Origin: Sphingomonas psychrolutea
GTDB lineage: Bacteria; Pseudomonadota; Alphaproteobacteria; Sphingomonadales; Sphingomonadaceae
Direction: 5' to 3'
Length of the DNA stretch: 64,000 nt
Assembly: GCF_014636175.1 (NCBI RefSeq)
Contig: NZ_BMDW01000001.1
Coordinates: forward strand, 1-64,000
Under the pieces are notes generated by a model. The model ran no database searches, was not told the origin of the DNA, and worked only from the letters and a program-made list of their open reading frames with translations. Of the stretch, positions 16,122 to 24,567 are shown in pieces; the first letter of the stretch is position 1, and the number at the start of each line of letters is the position of its first letter. The position numbers and the translations under genes were made by a program.

Positions 16122-17228
16122 ATGACCCTCTGGCTCGCCCTCCCCTCGCGCTATGCGGGACTCAAGCCGCAAGCCGCGCGGTTCGCGCTTGCGCTGCTCG
16201 CGCTGTTGCTGGCCGCCACGTTGCTGGCGCTCACCAGCCCCGGCCCGCCGCCGGTCAGCCTCGATCCCGCGGCCCGCGCGGAAAATCAGGCGGATGTCGT
16301 GCTGTACGAAACGATCGTGCAAGGGATTCGCGGCGGGGGCGATTATTATTCGGTGACCGCGCGGGCGCTCCGCAACGGCGATTACCCGATGCGCCCGTTC
16401 GTGACCTTCCGGCTGCCGACGCTGGCGGTGGTGCAGGCCGCTTTGCCGCGCAGCGTGACGATTGGGCTGCTCTATGCGCTGACGGTCGGAGTGCTGCTGG
16501 CGTGGTACGCGCGATTGCGACCCGCCTTTGCCCGCACCCCGCCGCGACTGATCGCGATGGCGCTGCTGTGCGGCGGGCTGATCGCGTTCGTGCAGGGTGC
16601 GCTCGCCAGTTTCCATGAAGTGTGGGCGGGCCTGCTGATCGCGCTGTCGCTGGCGGTGCGGCGCGAGGATAAATGGGTCGAGGCGGTCGCAATCGGGCTG
16701 ATCGCGATGCTGATCCGCGAGACCGCCGCACTCTATGTCGGGGTAATGGCGGTGCTGGCGTTTGCAGAGGGCAACCGGAAGGAAGCCGCTGGCTGGGCGG
16801 TGGCGGTGGCGATCTTCGCAGCGGTCGTCGCGTTCCACGCGCATGCCGTGGCGCAAGTGATCCAGCCGACCGATCCGGCATCACCAGGCTGGGCCGGGCT
16901 GCTCGGCTTCGGCTTCTTCGTGAAGACGATGCAACTGTCGACCGCGCTCGACCTCGCGCCGCTGTGGCTGGCCGCGCCGCTCGTCGGACTAGCGCTGTTC
17001 GGCTGGTCAGCGTGGAACAGTCCGCTCGCGCTGCGCGGGCTGGCGATCTTCGCGGTCTATGCCGCGTTGCTCGGGCTGTTCGGGCGGACCGACACCTTCT
17101 ATTGGGGGCTGATGATCGCGCCCACGCTCCTGATCGGTCTTGCCTTTGCACCCGATGGCGTGCGCGACCTTGTCGCCGCCGCGCGTACGCCGCGCCGCAA
17201 AATCACGATCACGCGGGTGACGAGATGA
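16122..17228 (+). CDS. Polytopic membrane protein of unknown function
   Basis: This 368-aa protein has about eight to ten membrane segments and ends in a basic tail (RTPRRKITITRVTR). An early extracytoplasmic-looking segment (ADVVLYETIVQGIRGGGDYY) and the layout resemble GT-C-type glycosyltransferases or their relatives, but no firm catalytic motif is visible. It overlaps coaC by an ATGA junction, so it is translationally coupled to coenzyme A genes, a partnership I cannot explain. The start has only a weak ribosome-binding site. Confidence 0.7.
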   Translation: MTLWLALPSRYAGLKPQAARFALALLALLLAATLLALTSPGPPPVSLDPAARAENQADVVLYETIVQGIRGGGDYYSVTARALRNGDYPMRPFVTFRLPTLAVVQAALPRSVTIGLLYALTVGVLLAWYARLRPAFARTPPRLIAMALLCGGLIAFVQGALASFHEVWAGLLIALSLAVRREDKWVEAVAIGLIAMLIRETAALYVGVMAVLAFAEGNRKEAAGWAVAVAIFAAVVAFHAHAVAQVIQPTDPASPGWAGLLGFGFFVKTMQLSTALDLAPLWLAAPLVGLALFGWSAWNSPLALRGLAIFAVYAALLGLFGRTDTFYWGLMIAPTLLIGLAFAPDGVRDLVAAARTPRRKITITRVTR

Positions 17229-17758
17229 AAATCCTACTGATCGTCGGTGGTGGGATCGCGGCGTATAAGGCGTGCGAGCTGATCCGCTTGTGCCGCAAGG
17301 CCGGGATCGAGGTCACGTGTGTGCTGACTGCGGGTGGCGCGCATTTCATCACGCCAATGACGCTTGCGGCGCTGTCGGAGCATCAGGTCTACACCTCGCT
17401 GTGGGATCTCAAGGATGAAGCCGAGATGGGGCATATCCAGCTCAGCCGCGCGGCCGATCTGGTCGTCATCGCCCCCGCCACCGCCGATTTGCTGGCCAAA
17501 ATGGCGGCTGGGATCGCCGATGATCTCGCGACGACGTTGCTGCTGGCGACCGACAAGCCCGTGTTGGCCGCACCGGCGATGAACGTGCGGATGTGGCAGC
17601 ATGCCGCGACGCGCCGCAACGTGGCGACGTTGCGCGGCGACGGCGTGACCGTGCTCGAGCCCGACGAAGGCGCGATGGCGTGCGGCGAGTTCGGACCCGG
17701 CCGCTTGCCCGAGCCAGCGGCGATTCTCGCGGCGATCGCGGCGGCGTTGGCCAAGTGA
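17225..17758 (+). CDS. coaC: Phosphopantothenoylcysteine decarboxylase (separate gene)
   Basis: CoaC decarboxylates 4'-phospho-N-pantothenoylcysteine in coenzyme A synthesis, using FMN. The 177-aa flavoprotein has ILLIVGGGIAAYKACELIR, a GHIQLSRAADLVVIAPATAD block with the active-site His, and PAMNVRMW. In most bacteria this domain is fused to the ligase CoaB. Here it ends with its own TGA, which overlaps the coaB start by one base, and the two are in different frames. The start overlaps the upstream membrane-protein stop. Confidence 0.9.
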   Translation: MKILLIVGGGIAAYKACELIRLCRKAGIEVTCVLTAGGAHFITPMTLAALSEHQVYTSLWDLKDEAEMGHIQLSRAADLVVIAPATADLLAKMAAGIADDLATTLLLATDKPVLAAPAMNVRMWQHAATRRNVATLRGDGVTVLEPDEGAMACGEFGPGRLPEPAAILAAIAAALAK

Positions 17759-18408
17759 TGGCCGACGCGACTGGCTTGGAAGAAACGCATATCCTCGTCA
17801 CCGCCGGGCCGACGCATGAGCCGATCGATCCGGTGCGCTATCTCGCCAATCGTTCCTCGGGGAAGCAGGGCTTTGCGATTGCCGCCGCGCTGGCACGGCT
17901 CGGCGCGCGGGTGACGTTGATTGCGGGGCCGGTGACGCTCGATACGCCCGAGGGGGTGACGCGGATCGATGTCGAGACCGCGCTCGAGATGCAGGCCGCG
18001 GTCGAGGCTGCCCTCCCCGCCGATGCCGCCATCATGGTCGCAGCGGTCGCCGACTGGCGTGTGGAAGGCGCGGGGCAGAAGATCAAGAAAGGCGCAGGCG
18101 GCCCACCGGTCCTGCACCTCGTCGAAAATCCCGACATCCTCGCCGGGCTTGCGCGCAGCCCGCTGCGGCCGCGTCTGCTGATCGGGTTCGCGGCGGAGAC
18201 CGAGCATGTGATCGACCACGCGACCGCCAAGCGCGCGCGCAAGCAGGTCGACTGGATCGTCGCCAATGACGTGTCCGGCGACGTGATGGGCGGCGCGGCG
18301 AACACCGTCCACATCGTCACCGCCAACGGCGTCGAAAGCTGGGAGCGGATGCCGAAGGACGCGGTTGCCGCGCGGCTGGCCGAGCGGATTGCTGCTGCGC
18401 TGCGTTAG
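17758..18408 (+). CDS. coaB: Phosphopantothenate-cysteine ligase (separate gene)
   Basis: CoaB joins phosphopantothenate to cysteine with a nucleotide triphosphate. The 216-aa protein has the ligase signature ILVTAGPTHEPIDPVRYLAN followed by RSSGKQGFAIA, the AAVADWR segment and IVANDVSG near the end. It starts at 17758 in a TGATG junction with coaC. Full-length ligase domain; no flavodoxin-like domain attached. dut, its usual neighbour, lies about 9 kb away beyond an inserted operon. Confidence 0.92.
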   Translation: MADATGLEETHILVTAGPTHEPIDPVRYLANRSSGKQGFAIAAALARLGARVTLIAGPVTLDTPEGVTRIDVETALEMQAAVEAALPADAAIMVAAVADWRVEGAGQKIKKGAGGPPVLHLVENPDILAGLARSPLRPRLLIGFAAETEHVIDHATAKRARKQVDWIVANDVSGDVMGGAANTVHIVTANGVESWERMPKDAVAARLAERIAAALR

Positions 18409-18537
18409 CCACCAACCCCGCGCTACCACTCGGCACCACGATTACGACCAAGTTCGCATCGATCGCACTTTCCGGTTCCCTTCGGCCAAAAACCCAATAT
18501 GCGTTGCGCCGCAGCGAAATCGGTTGGGGTTGAGGGA

Positions 18538-19665
18538 ATGCGGGCGTTGGATCGGGTACGCGCTTGGCTCTTCGAGAGCCCATGGTGGCTGTTCGTTACG
18601 ATCCTGAGCGCGGTCATGGTCGTGCGCACGGGAATTTGGGGCATGCCTGGAATCTTCGCGCAACGGCGGCTCGCGATCGATCCGTTCACGAACCCGTTTC
18701 TGCACGATCCGCATAATTATTATTTGATCTGGAATTGGCTCGGGCCGTTCATCGCATGGGCGCTCGGGCTGAAAAGTCGCTTCGGATTCATTGCGATGTA
18801 TGCTGCCTTTTCGGTGGCCTATGTCGCCTTATTCGTGCGCATCGCCATAACCCGCATCGGACATGACCAATGGCGCAAGGCGGTTATTTTATTTTTTGTG
18901 CTTCCGGTATCGGCCACGTCTTTTTATAACTTGGGGTACGATTCCCTGACGTTGTTTTTGATGATGCTTGCGCTGAGCTGGCCGCGTCAGATCGTCGTCA
19001 CCGTGGCCGCAGGCATTTTGCTGGGAATGCAGCACTTTGAAATCGCCTTGGTTGCCACGACCGCACTCTGCGCCTTTTCGCTCCTGCGGTACAAATCCAA
19101 CACGTCGGATTACACTCTCAAATTCTCGGTACCGCTTCTGATCAGCGTCATTTTGGGCCATGGGGTATTGCTCTATATTTTTCAGAGATACGCGATCGAG
19201 ACCGATCCGGGACGCACCCACTATGTCTTGAGTGAGCTTGCGCGGATCACTTCGACCTTTTTCTTCAGGATGCACGTCATTCTATGGTCGATCTGCGGGG
19301 TCGGTTGGCTAGCTGTCATGCGCTACGCCGATGGCGGTCGATCAACTGCTGCATTTTTCGTCACGCTCGTTGGAACCATCTTTGTCTTCGTGCCGATCGT
19401 CGATGATCAAACGCGCGTTGCTTGCCTCATTACCTTTCCCCTGATCGCGGTCGCGCTGTTGCTCAACAAGGAGTGGCTTGCGACGATCGATGAGCGTGAA
19501 GCGGCATTGTTGTGGATTATTTCGACGTTGAGCGCGTGGAGTTGGGTCCTCACCGGGAATCCACGGTCCTCGGCATTTCCGTTCGATCTCGCCGCGGTGG
19601 CGCATTATATGTTGGGCTGGCCCGATGTCCCCGACGTCGCCTTTATGCAATGGCCGTTCCTCTGA
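18538..19665 (+). CDS. Polytopic membrane protein, possible glycosyltransferase
   Basis: This protein of about 375 aa has roughly nine membrane helices. I recognise no family with confidence. The N-terminal loop (MPGIFAQRRLAIDPFTNPFL) sits after the first helix, where GT-C glycosyltransferases carry catalytic acidic residues, so a lipid-linked sugar transferase is possible. Base composition is visibly AT-richer than the coa genes before it. It is the first gene of the inserted operon. The ATG at 18538 is preferred; 18499 is also in frame. Confidence 0.65.
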   Translation: MRALDRVRAWLFESPWWLFVTILSAVMVVRTGIWGMPGIFAQRRLAIDPFTNPFLHDPHNYYLIWNWLGPFIAWALGLKSRFGFIAMYAAFSVAYVALFVRIAITRIGHDQWRKAVILFFVLPVSATSFYNLGYDSLTLFLMMLALSWPRQIVVTVAAGILLGMQHFEIALVATTALCAFSLLRYKSNTSDYTLKFSVPLLISVILGHGVLLYIFQRYAIETDPGRTHYVLSELARITSTFFFRMHVILWSICGVGWLAVMRYADGGRSTAAFFVTLVGTIFVFVPIVDDQTRVACLITFPLIAVALLLNKEWLATIDEREAALLWIISTLSAWSWVLTGNPRSSAFPFDLAAVAHYMLGWPDVPDVAFMQWPFL

Positions 19666-19721
19666 AGCCCGTGGCCCGCCCGTTAGCAAGACACAGGACA
19701 GCTCAAAGCCATGGGAATGGT

Positions 19722-20657
19722 ATGAATACGCGCAAAATCATCGTCACGGGCGGCGCCGGTCTGGTGGGGCAGAATCTCGTCAGCCGCTTGAAGGACAAGG
19801 GCTTTCGCGACATTGTCGTGATCGACAAATCGGCTGCCAATGCTACGGTCTTGCGTGAGCATCATCCCGACATTCGCGTGATCGTCGCCGATCTTGCAAG
19901 CGACGATGGATGGCAAGACAGCTTCGACGGGGCCGATGCGCTGGTCCATGCCCACGCGCAGATCGGCGGCCTCTTTGCGGATGAATTCGTTCGCAACAAT
20001 GTGACCGCGAGCGAGCGCGTGATGGCGGCAGCCCAAGCCCATGCCATTGCCTATATCGTCAACATTTCCTCGTCCGTCGTGAACTCGATGGCGATCGACA
20101 ATTACACCGAGACCAAAAAGGCGCAGGAAGCCATGGTCGCCGCTTCGGGTATTCGGCAGGTCATTTTGCGGCCCACGCTGATGTTCGGCTGGTTCGATCG
20201 CAAACATGTCGGTTGGCTGGCACGGTTCATGGAGCGCGTGCCGATCTTCCCGATTCCGGGATCGGGGCGCTACATCAGGCAACCGCTTTATGTCGGCGAT
20301 TTTTGTAACATCATCGTCGCCGCGATCGAACGCCGCACGACCGGCGCCTTCAATATCAGCGGCCAGGAACGGATCGACTATATCGATCTGGTTCGGGCGA
20401 TGAAGGCCGCGACGCATGCCAAGGCGAGGATCGTCCGCATCCCCTATGCGGCGTTTTACGCGCTGCTGCGCGCCTATGCACTGGTCAGCAGCAACCCGCC
20501 GTTCACGGTCAAACAATTGCAAGCGCTCGTCACGCCCGACATTTTCGAGGTGATCGATTGGCCGACGATTTTCGGGGTGCGCGCCACACCGTTGCAGGCT
20601 GCGCTGGACGAGACCTTCCAGCACCCGGTCTATTCAAAGATCGCCTTGCAATTTTAA
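19722..20657 (+). CDS. NAD-dependent epimerase/dehydratase family protein
   Basis: This 311-aa extended short-chain dehydrogenase starts at MNTRKIIVTGGAGLVGQNL, with the GGAGLVG nucleotide-binding motif and a YTETK catalytic Tyr-Lys pair near residue 130. Substrate cannot be assigned; in this context a nucleotide- or lipid-linked sugar is likely. The frame is open upstream of 19722 but reads as a shadow of the membrane-protein gene. It lies 56 bases after that gene. Confidence 0.82.
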   Translation: MNTRKIIVTGGAGLVGQNLVSRLKDKGFRDIVVIDKSAANATVLREHHPDIRVIVADLASDDGWQDSFDGADALVHAHAQIGGLFADEFVRNNVTASERVMAAAQAHAIAYIVNISSSVVNSMAIDNYTETKKAQEAMVAASGIRQVILRPTLMFGWFDRKHVGWLARFMERVPIFPIPGSGRYIRQPLYVGDFCNIIVAAIERRTTGAFNISGQERIDYIDLVRAMKAATHAKARIVRIPYAAFYALLRAYALVSSNPPFTVKQLQALVTPDIFEVIDWPTIFGVRATPLQAALDETFQHPVYSKIALQF

Positions 20658-20726
20658 CGCTGGTTGCTTTTCTGCGCTGCAGCATCTAGCATTTTGGTTA
20701 AGGTAAGCCTGCGGAGAATCTGGGAA

Positions 20727-22043
20727 ATGTCGCGGGTTATCGTCATCGGAGCGGGCGCAATGGGCCTTGCCGCTGCCTATCATGCGGCCAAGGCAGGACA
20801 CGCGGTCGAGGTCCTCGAAGCAGGACCGGAGCCGGGCGGCATGGCGGCCCATTTCGATTTCGATGGTGTGTCGATCGAACGTTTTTACCACTTCGTCTGC
20901 ACCGCCGATGCACCGACCTTTGCCTTGCTGGACGAACTGGGCCTCGGCGACGCGATGCGGTGGCGGCGCACGACGATGGGGCTGTTCACCGGCGGCAAGC
21001 TGCACCGCTGGGGTGACCCCGTTGCGTTGCTGCGCTTTCCTGGCGTCAGTCTGCTTTCGCGGCTGCGCTACGGTTTGCTGGCCTTTGTCTCGACCCGGCG
21101 CGAGCGGTGGGATGCCATCGAAACCGAAAGCGCGCGCGACTGGATCACGCGGTGGTCGGGTGCCGAAGTCTACGCCAAGCTGTGGAAGCCACTGTTCGAC
21201 CTGAAATTCTACGAATATGCCGACAATGTCTCGGCAGCGTGGATCTGGACTCGGGTCAAGCGGATCGGGCGCTCGCGCAGCTCGCTCTTTGCGGAAAAGC
21301 TCGGCTATATCGAGGGCGGGAGTCAGACGCTGGTCGATCGATTGGTCGAGCGGATCGAGGCGATGGGCGGTACGATCCGGCTCTCGACCCCCGCAATCAC
21401 AGTGACCAGCGCAAACGGTCGCGTTACCGGGGTTGAGGCGTCGGATGGATTTCATCCTGCCGACGCGGTTATTTCGACGATGCCGACGCCGCTTGTCTCG
21501 GCCGCAGTCCCGGACCTGCCGGCTGACTGGAAAGCGAAGTATGACGCGATCAACAATATCGGCGTGTGCTGCTTGCTGTTCAAATTGAAGCGGTCAGTGA
21601 CCCCCCATTTCTGGGTCAATATCGCCGAGCCCGACGTTCCGGTGCCCGGCATCATCGAATTCTCCAACCTCCGGCCGCTTCCCGGCGGCGAGACGATCGT
21701 GTTCGTCCCCTATTACATGCCCGTCACCAACCCGAAATTTGCGTGGGACGACGCGCGCTTGCTCGACGAGGCGTTCGATTGCGTGCGCCGAGTGAATCCG
21801 GCGATCACGCGCGCCGACATCCTCGCGACCAAGGTCGCACGCTTGCGGTACGCCCAACCGGTCTGCGAACCGGGTTTCGCGGCGAAGCTGCCGCCCGTCC
21901 AGACGCCCATCATTGGCCTTCAAATTGCCGACACCTGCTTTTATTATCCGGAAGATCGCGGGATTTCGGAAAGCGCGCGGCTCGCTAAAGAGATGGTGGC
22001 CAACGCGTTCACTGACACGATCGCCCCGTTGGAGACTGTATAA
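20727..22043 (+). CDS. FAD-dependent oxidoreductase (amine-oxidase/HemY-like fold)
   Basis: This 438-aa protein opens with a dinucleotide-binding motif (VIVIGAGAMGLAAAYHA, VEVLEAGPEPGG) typical of the NAD(P)-binding Rossmann/amine-oxidase family, which includes protoporphyrinogen oxidase-like and phytoene-desaturase-like enzymes. The C-terminal FAD block reads IIGLQIADTCFYYPEDRGISES. The substrate is unknown. Its stop overlaps the methyltransferase start by one base (TAATG), so the two are coupled. It is a plausible modifier of the lipid-linked sugar or of the lipid. Confidence 0.8.
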   Translation: MSRVIVIGAGAMGLAAAYHAAKAGHAVEVLEAGPEPGGMAAHFDFDGVSIERFYHFVCTADAPTFALLDELGLGDAMRWRRTTMGLFTGGKLHRWGDPVALLRFPGVSLLSRLRYGLLAFVSTRRERWDAIETESARDWITRWSGAEVYAKLWKPLFDLKFYEYADNVSAAWIWTRVKRIGRSRSSLFAEKLGYIEGGSQTLVDRLVERIEAMGGTIRLSTPAITVTSANGRVTGVEASDGFHPADAVISTMPTPLVSAAVPDLPADWKAKYDAINNIGVCCLLFKLKRSVTPHFWVNIAEPDVPVPGIIEFSNLRPLPGGETIVFVPYYMPVTNPKFAWDDARLLDEAFDCVRRVNPAITRADILATKVARLRYAQPVCEPGFAAKLPPVQTPIIGLQIADTCFYYPEDRGISESARLAKEMVANAFTDTIAPLETV

Positions 22044-22702
22044 TGTCTGATCTTAGCGCATTGTACGATCTGCGATTTACGCAAACCGGCGTGTCCAAGC
22101 GCCAAGCGGTCTGGCGCCAATTGTGCCAGCATTTCTTCTCGAAGCTGGTGCCGGCCGACTCGGCAATCCTCGATGTCGCCTGCGGATATGGCGAGTTCAT
22201 CAACAATATCGTGGCGCGCAAGAAATTTGCGGTCGATCTCAACGAGGATTCGCCAAAGCATCTCAATCCCGACGTCACGTTTTTTCATACGCAAGCGACG
22301 GATCTTTCGATGCTGCCGCGAGATGAAATCGACATTGCGTTTACGTCAAATTTTCTCGAACATTTTCGCGACAAGCAGAACCTCGATGTTTTTTTGCGCG
22401 AACTTTACAGCGTTTTGAAACCTGGCGGAAAATTCATCATTCTCGGTCCCAATATTCGGTACGCGTATCGCGAATATTGGGATTATTACGATCATTATTT
22501 ACCGCTCTCGGATATTTCTCTGGTCGAGGCATTGGCGTTGGCCGGGTTCAAAGCCGACAAGGTGATCGACCGTTTCCTGCCGTTCACGATGAACAACGGG
22601 GCGCCGACCGCAGATTTCATCATTCGAGCCTATTTGAAAATGCCGTTTGCCTGGAAATGGTTCGGCAAGCAGTTTTTGGTCGTGGCAAGCAAGCCGAAGT
22701 GA
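22043..22702 (+). CDS. Class I SAM-dependent methyltransferase
   Basis: This 219-aa protein has the SAM-binding motif SAILDVACGYGEFINNI, an acidic strand end (FAVDLNEDS), and a later FTSNFLEHF...LKPGGKFIILGPN block. The target is unknown. It is AT-richer than most genes here. It overlaps the oxidoreductase before it and the GtrA gene after it. Confidence 0.82.
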   Translation: MSDLSALYDLRFTQTGVSKRQAVWRQLCQHFFSKLVPADSAILDVACGYGEFINNIVARKKFAVDLNEDSPKHLNPDVTFFHTQATDLSMLPRDEIDIAFTSNFLEHFRDKQNLDVFLRELYSVLKPGGKFIILGPNIRYAYREYWDYYDHYLPLSDISLVEALALAGFKADKVIDRFLPFTMNNGAPTADFIIRAYLKMPFAWKWFGKQFLVVASKPK

Positions 22703-23127
22703 ACAGATACAAAGACTTTGTTATCTTTGTGATCATCGGAGGCGTGGCGTCCCTGGTGAACCTCGTTGTACGCGTGGCGTTCAATTATCTGTTCAGCTAC
22801 GAGATCGCGATCATTCTCGCCTTTCCAGTCGCGTTGAGTTTCGCGTTCATTCTCAACCGGTGGCTGATCTTCAAGGCGGACACGGGGAGTTGGACGGGAC
22901 AATTCGGTCGTTTCCTGATCGTCAATCTCGTCGCGCTTGTGCAGATTTTTGTCATTAGCGTTCTGCTGGCGCGCTTCGTGTTTCCGCGCATCGGGATGCA
23001 GTTTCACCCCGATTTGCTGGCCCATGCGATCGGCTTGGTGTCGCCGATCTGCACAAGCTATTGGGCGCACAAGCGGTATACCTTTCGGCCTGGCACCACC
23101 GTCAAATCTTCACCGGGACTGCGTTAA
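22699..23127 (+). CDS. GtrA family membrane protein
   Basis: This 142-aa protein has four predicted membrane helices, starting NRYKDFVIFVIIGGVASLVN, with the family's central FAFILNRWLIFK segment. GtrA proteins help move or present polyprenyl-phosphate-linked sugars across the membrane. In mycobacteria a GtrA-like protein (Rv3789) works with decaprenyl-phospho-arabinose. It starts with GTG overlapping the methyltransferase stop and is followed directly by the HAD-UbiA gene. Confidence 0.85.
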   Translation: MNRYKDFVIFVIIGGVASLVNLVVRVAFNYLFSYEIAIILAFPVALSFAFILNRWLIFKADTGSWTGQFGRFLIVNLVALVQIFVISVLLARFVFPRIGMQFHPDLLAHAIGLVSPICTSYWAHKRYTFRPGTTVKSSPGLR

Positions 23128-24567
23128 GTGAGCAACACCGATGCGATCTCATCCGGCGTTGCGTTGGTGGTCGATGTCGATGGGACGTTGCTGAAGAGCG
23201 ACCTGCTGTACGAAGCGACGCTGCAATTCGTCGCGCGTTATCCGTGGGAGCTGTGGCGTCTGCCGCTATGGCTGGTGCAAGGAAAGGCACATCTTAAGGC
23301 GCACCTTGCCGCACGAATCGATTTGGGTGCGAACAGCTTGCCATTGCGGACAGAGGTGCTCGATGTCATCCGCAACGCCGATGCCGATGGACGAAAAGTC
23401 TATCTGGCCTCGGCGTCGGACCGCCGGTGGGTCGAGCCGATTGCCGCGCGGGTCGGCGGGGTGACAGAAGTGTTCGCCTCCGATGGCAAAACCAATCTGG
23501 CCGGCGTGGCGAAAAAAGCCGCGCTGGTCGAACGCTTCGGCGAACAGGGCTTCGACTATATCGGCGATAACCGTGTCGATATTCCGGTGTGGGAAGCGGC
23601 GCACAAACAATTGCTGGTCAGCCACAGCAACGGTTTCGAAGCGGCAATGACGCGGCGCTTTCCAGGTATGGAAACGATCGCGCGCCCGCAGCCGATCGCG
23701 CGGGCCAGTCTGCGTGCGTTGCGGCCGCATCAATGGGCGAAAAATCTGCTGGTGTTCCTGCCAGTGATTGCCGGCCACAATCTCGGCAATATCGCGGTGC
23801 TGACGGTCGCCTGCGCGGCGTTCTTAGCGTTCAGCATGGCCGCATCGAGCGCCTACGTCATCAACGACTTGCTCGATCTTCCCGGCGATCGCGATCATGC
23901 CACCAAGCGTAACCGGCCCTTCGCGGCCGGGGATCTCGCGATTCCGTACGGAATAGCGATGTCGGGCGTGTTGATGGCAGCCGCCGTCTTGGTCGCCGCA
24001 CTGTTGCCCGAGCGGTTTTTGGTGATTCTGATCGGCTATGTGATCCTGACGCTCGGCTATTCGCTCGTGCTCAAGCGGCGGCTGCTGATAGACGTCATCA
24101 CGCTTGGTGGGCTGTACACGATCCGCGTGTTCGGCGGGGTCGCGGCGACGGGTGAGCGGCAGTCGCCCTGGCTGTTGATGTTCAGCCTGTTTCTGTTTCT
24201 CAGCCTTGCGACCGTCAAACGCTGTTCCGAACTGGTCGCGCGACGCGATGCGGGCAAGTCCGCGCCGCTCGGCCGTGGCTATCAGATTTCCGATCTGACG
24301 GTTCTTTTCCCCTTGGCGGCCGCGGCGGGCTATGGGGCGGTGCTAGTCGTAACATTGTACCTTTCGAGTCCCGAAGTGACGGTTTTGTACACGTATCCGA
24401 TGCGGATGTGGCTGATCTGCCCGCTGCTGCTATACTGGATCAGCCGGGTGCTGATCCTGTCGTCGCGCGGCACGCTGCACGAAGATCCGGTCATCTTCGC
24501 GCTGACCGATCGGGTCAGCTGGGTTGTCGCGCTGCTGGCCGGCGTCGTCATCGTCCTCGCGACATGA
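23128..24567 (+). CDS. HAD phosphatase-UbiA fusion, polyprenyl-phosphate phosphoribosyltransferase-like
   Basis: This 479-aa protein joins two domains. Residues 1-180 are a HAD phosphatase (VVDVDGTLL with D16 and D18, and DYIGDNRVDIPVW). From about residue 195 it is a polytopic UbiA-type prenyltransferase with LRPHQWAKNLLVFLP and the metal-binding NDLLDLPGDRDHATKRNRP. This subgroup includes the enzyme (Rv3806c) that transfers 5-phosphoribose to decaprenyl phosphate. The fused HAD domain is well placed to remove the 5-phosphate next. Those are the first two steps to polyprenyl-phospho-arabinose. GTG start at 23128, directly after the gtrA stop; it overlaps the DprE1-like gene by ATGA. Confidence 0.85.
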   Translation: MSNTDAISSGVALVVDVDGTLLKSDLLYEATLQFVARYPWELWRLPLWLVQGKAHLKAHLAARIDLGANSLPLRTEVLDVIRNADADGRKVYLASASDRRWVEPIAARVGGVTEVFASDGKTNLAGVAKKAALVERFGEQGFDYIGDNRVDIPVWEAAHKQLLVSHSNGFEAAMTRRFPGMETIARPQPIARASLRALRPHQWAKNLLVFLPVIAGHNLGNIAVLTVACAAFLAFSMAASSAYVINDLLDLPGDRDHATKRNRPFAAGDLAIPYGIAMSGVLMAAAVLVAALLPERFLVILIGYVILTLGYSLVLKRRLLIDVITLGGLYTIRVFGGVAATGERQSPWLLMFSLFLFLSLATVKRCSELVARRDAGKSAPLGRGYQISDLTVLFPLAAAAGYGAVLVVTLYLSSPEVTVLYTYPMRMWLICPLLLYWISRVLILSSRGTLHEDPVIFALTDRVSWVVALLAGVVIVLAT

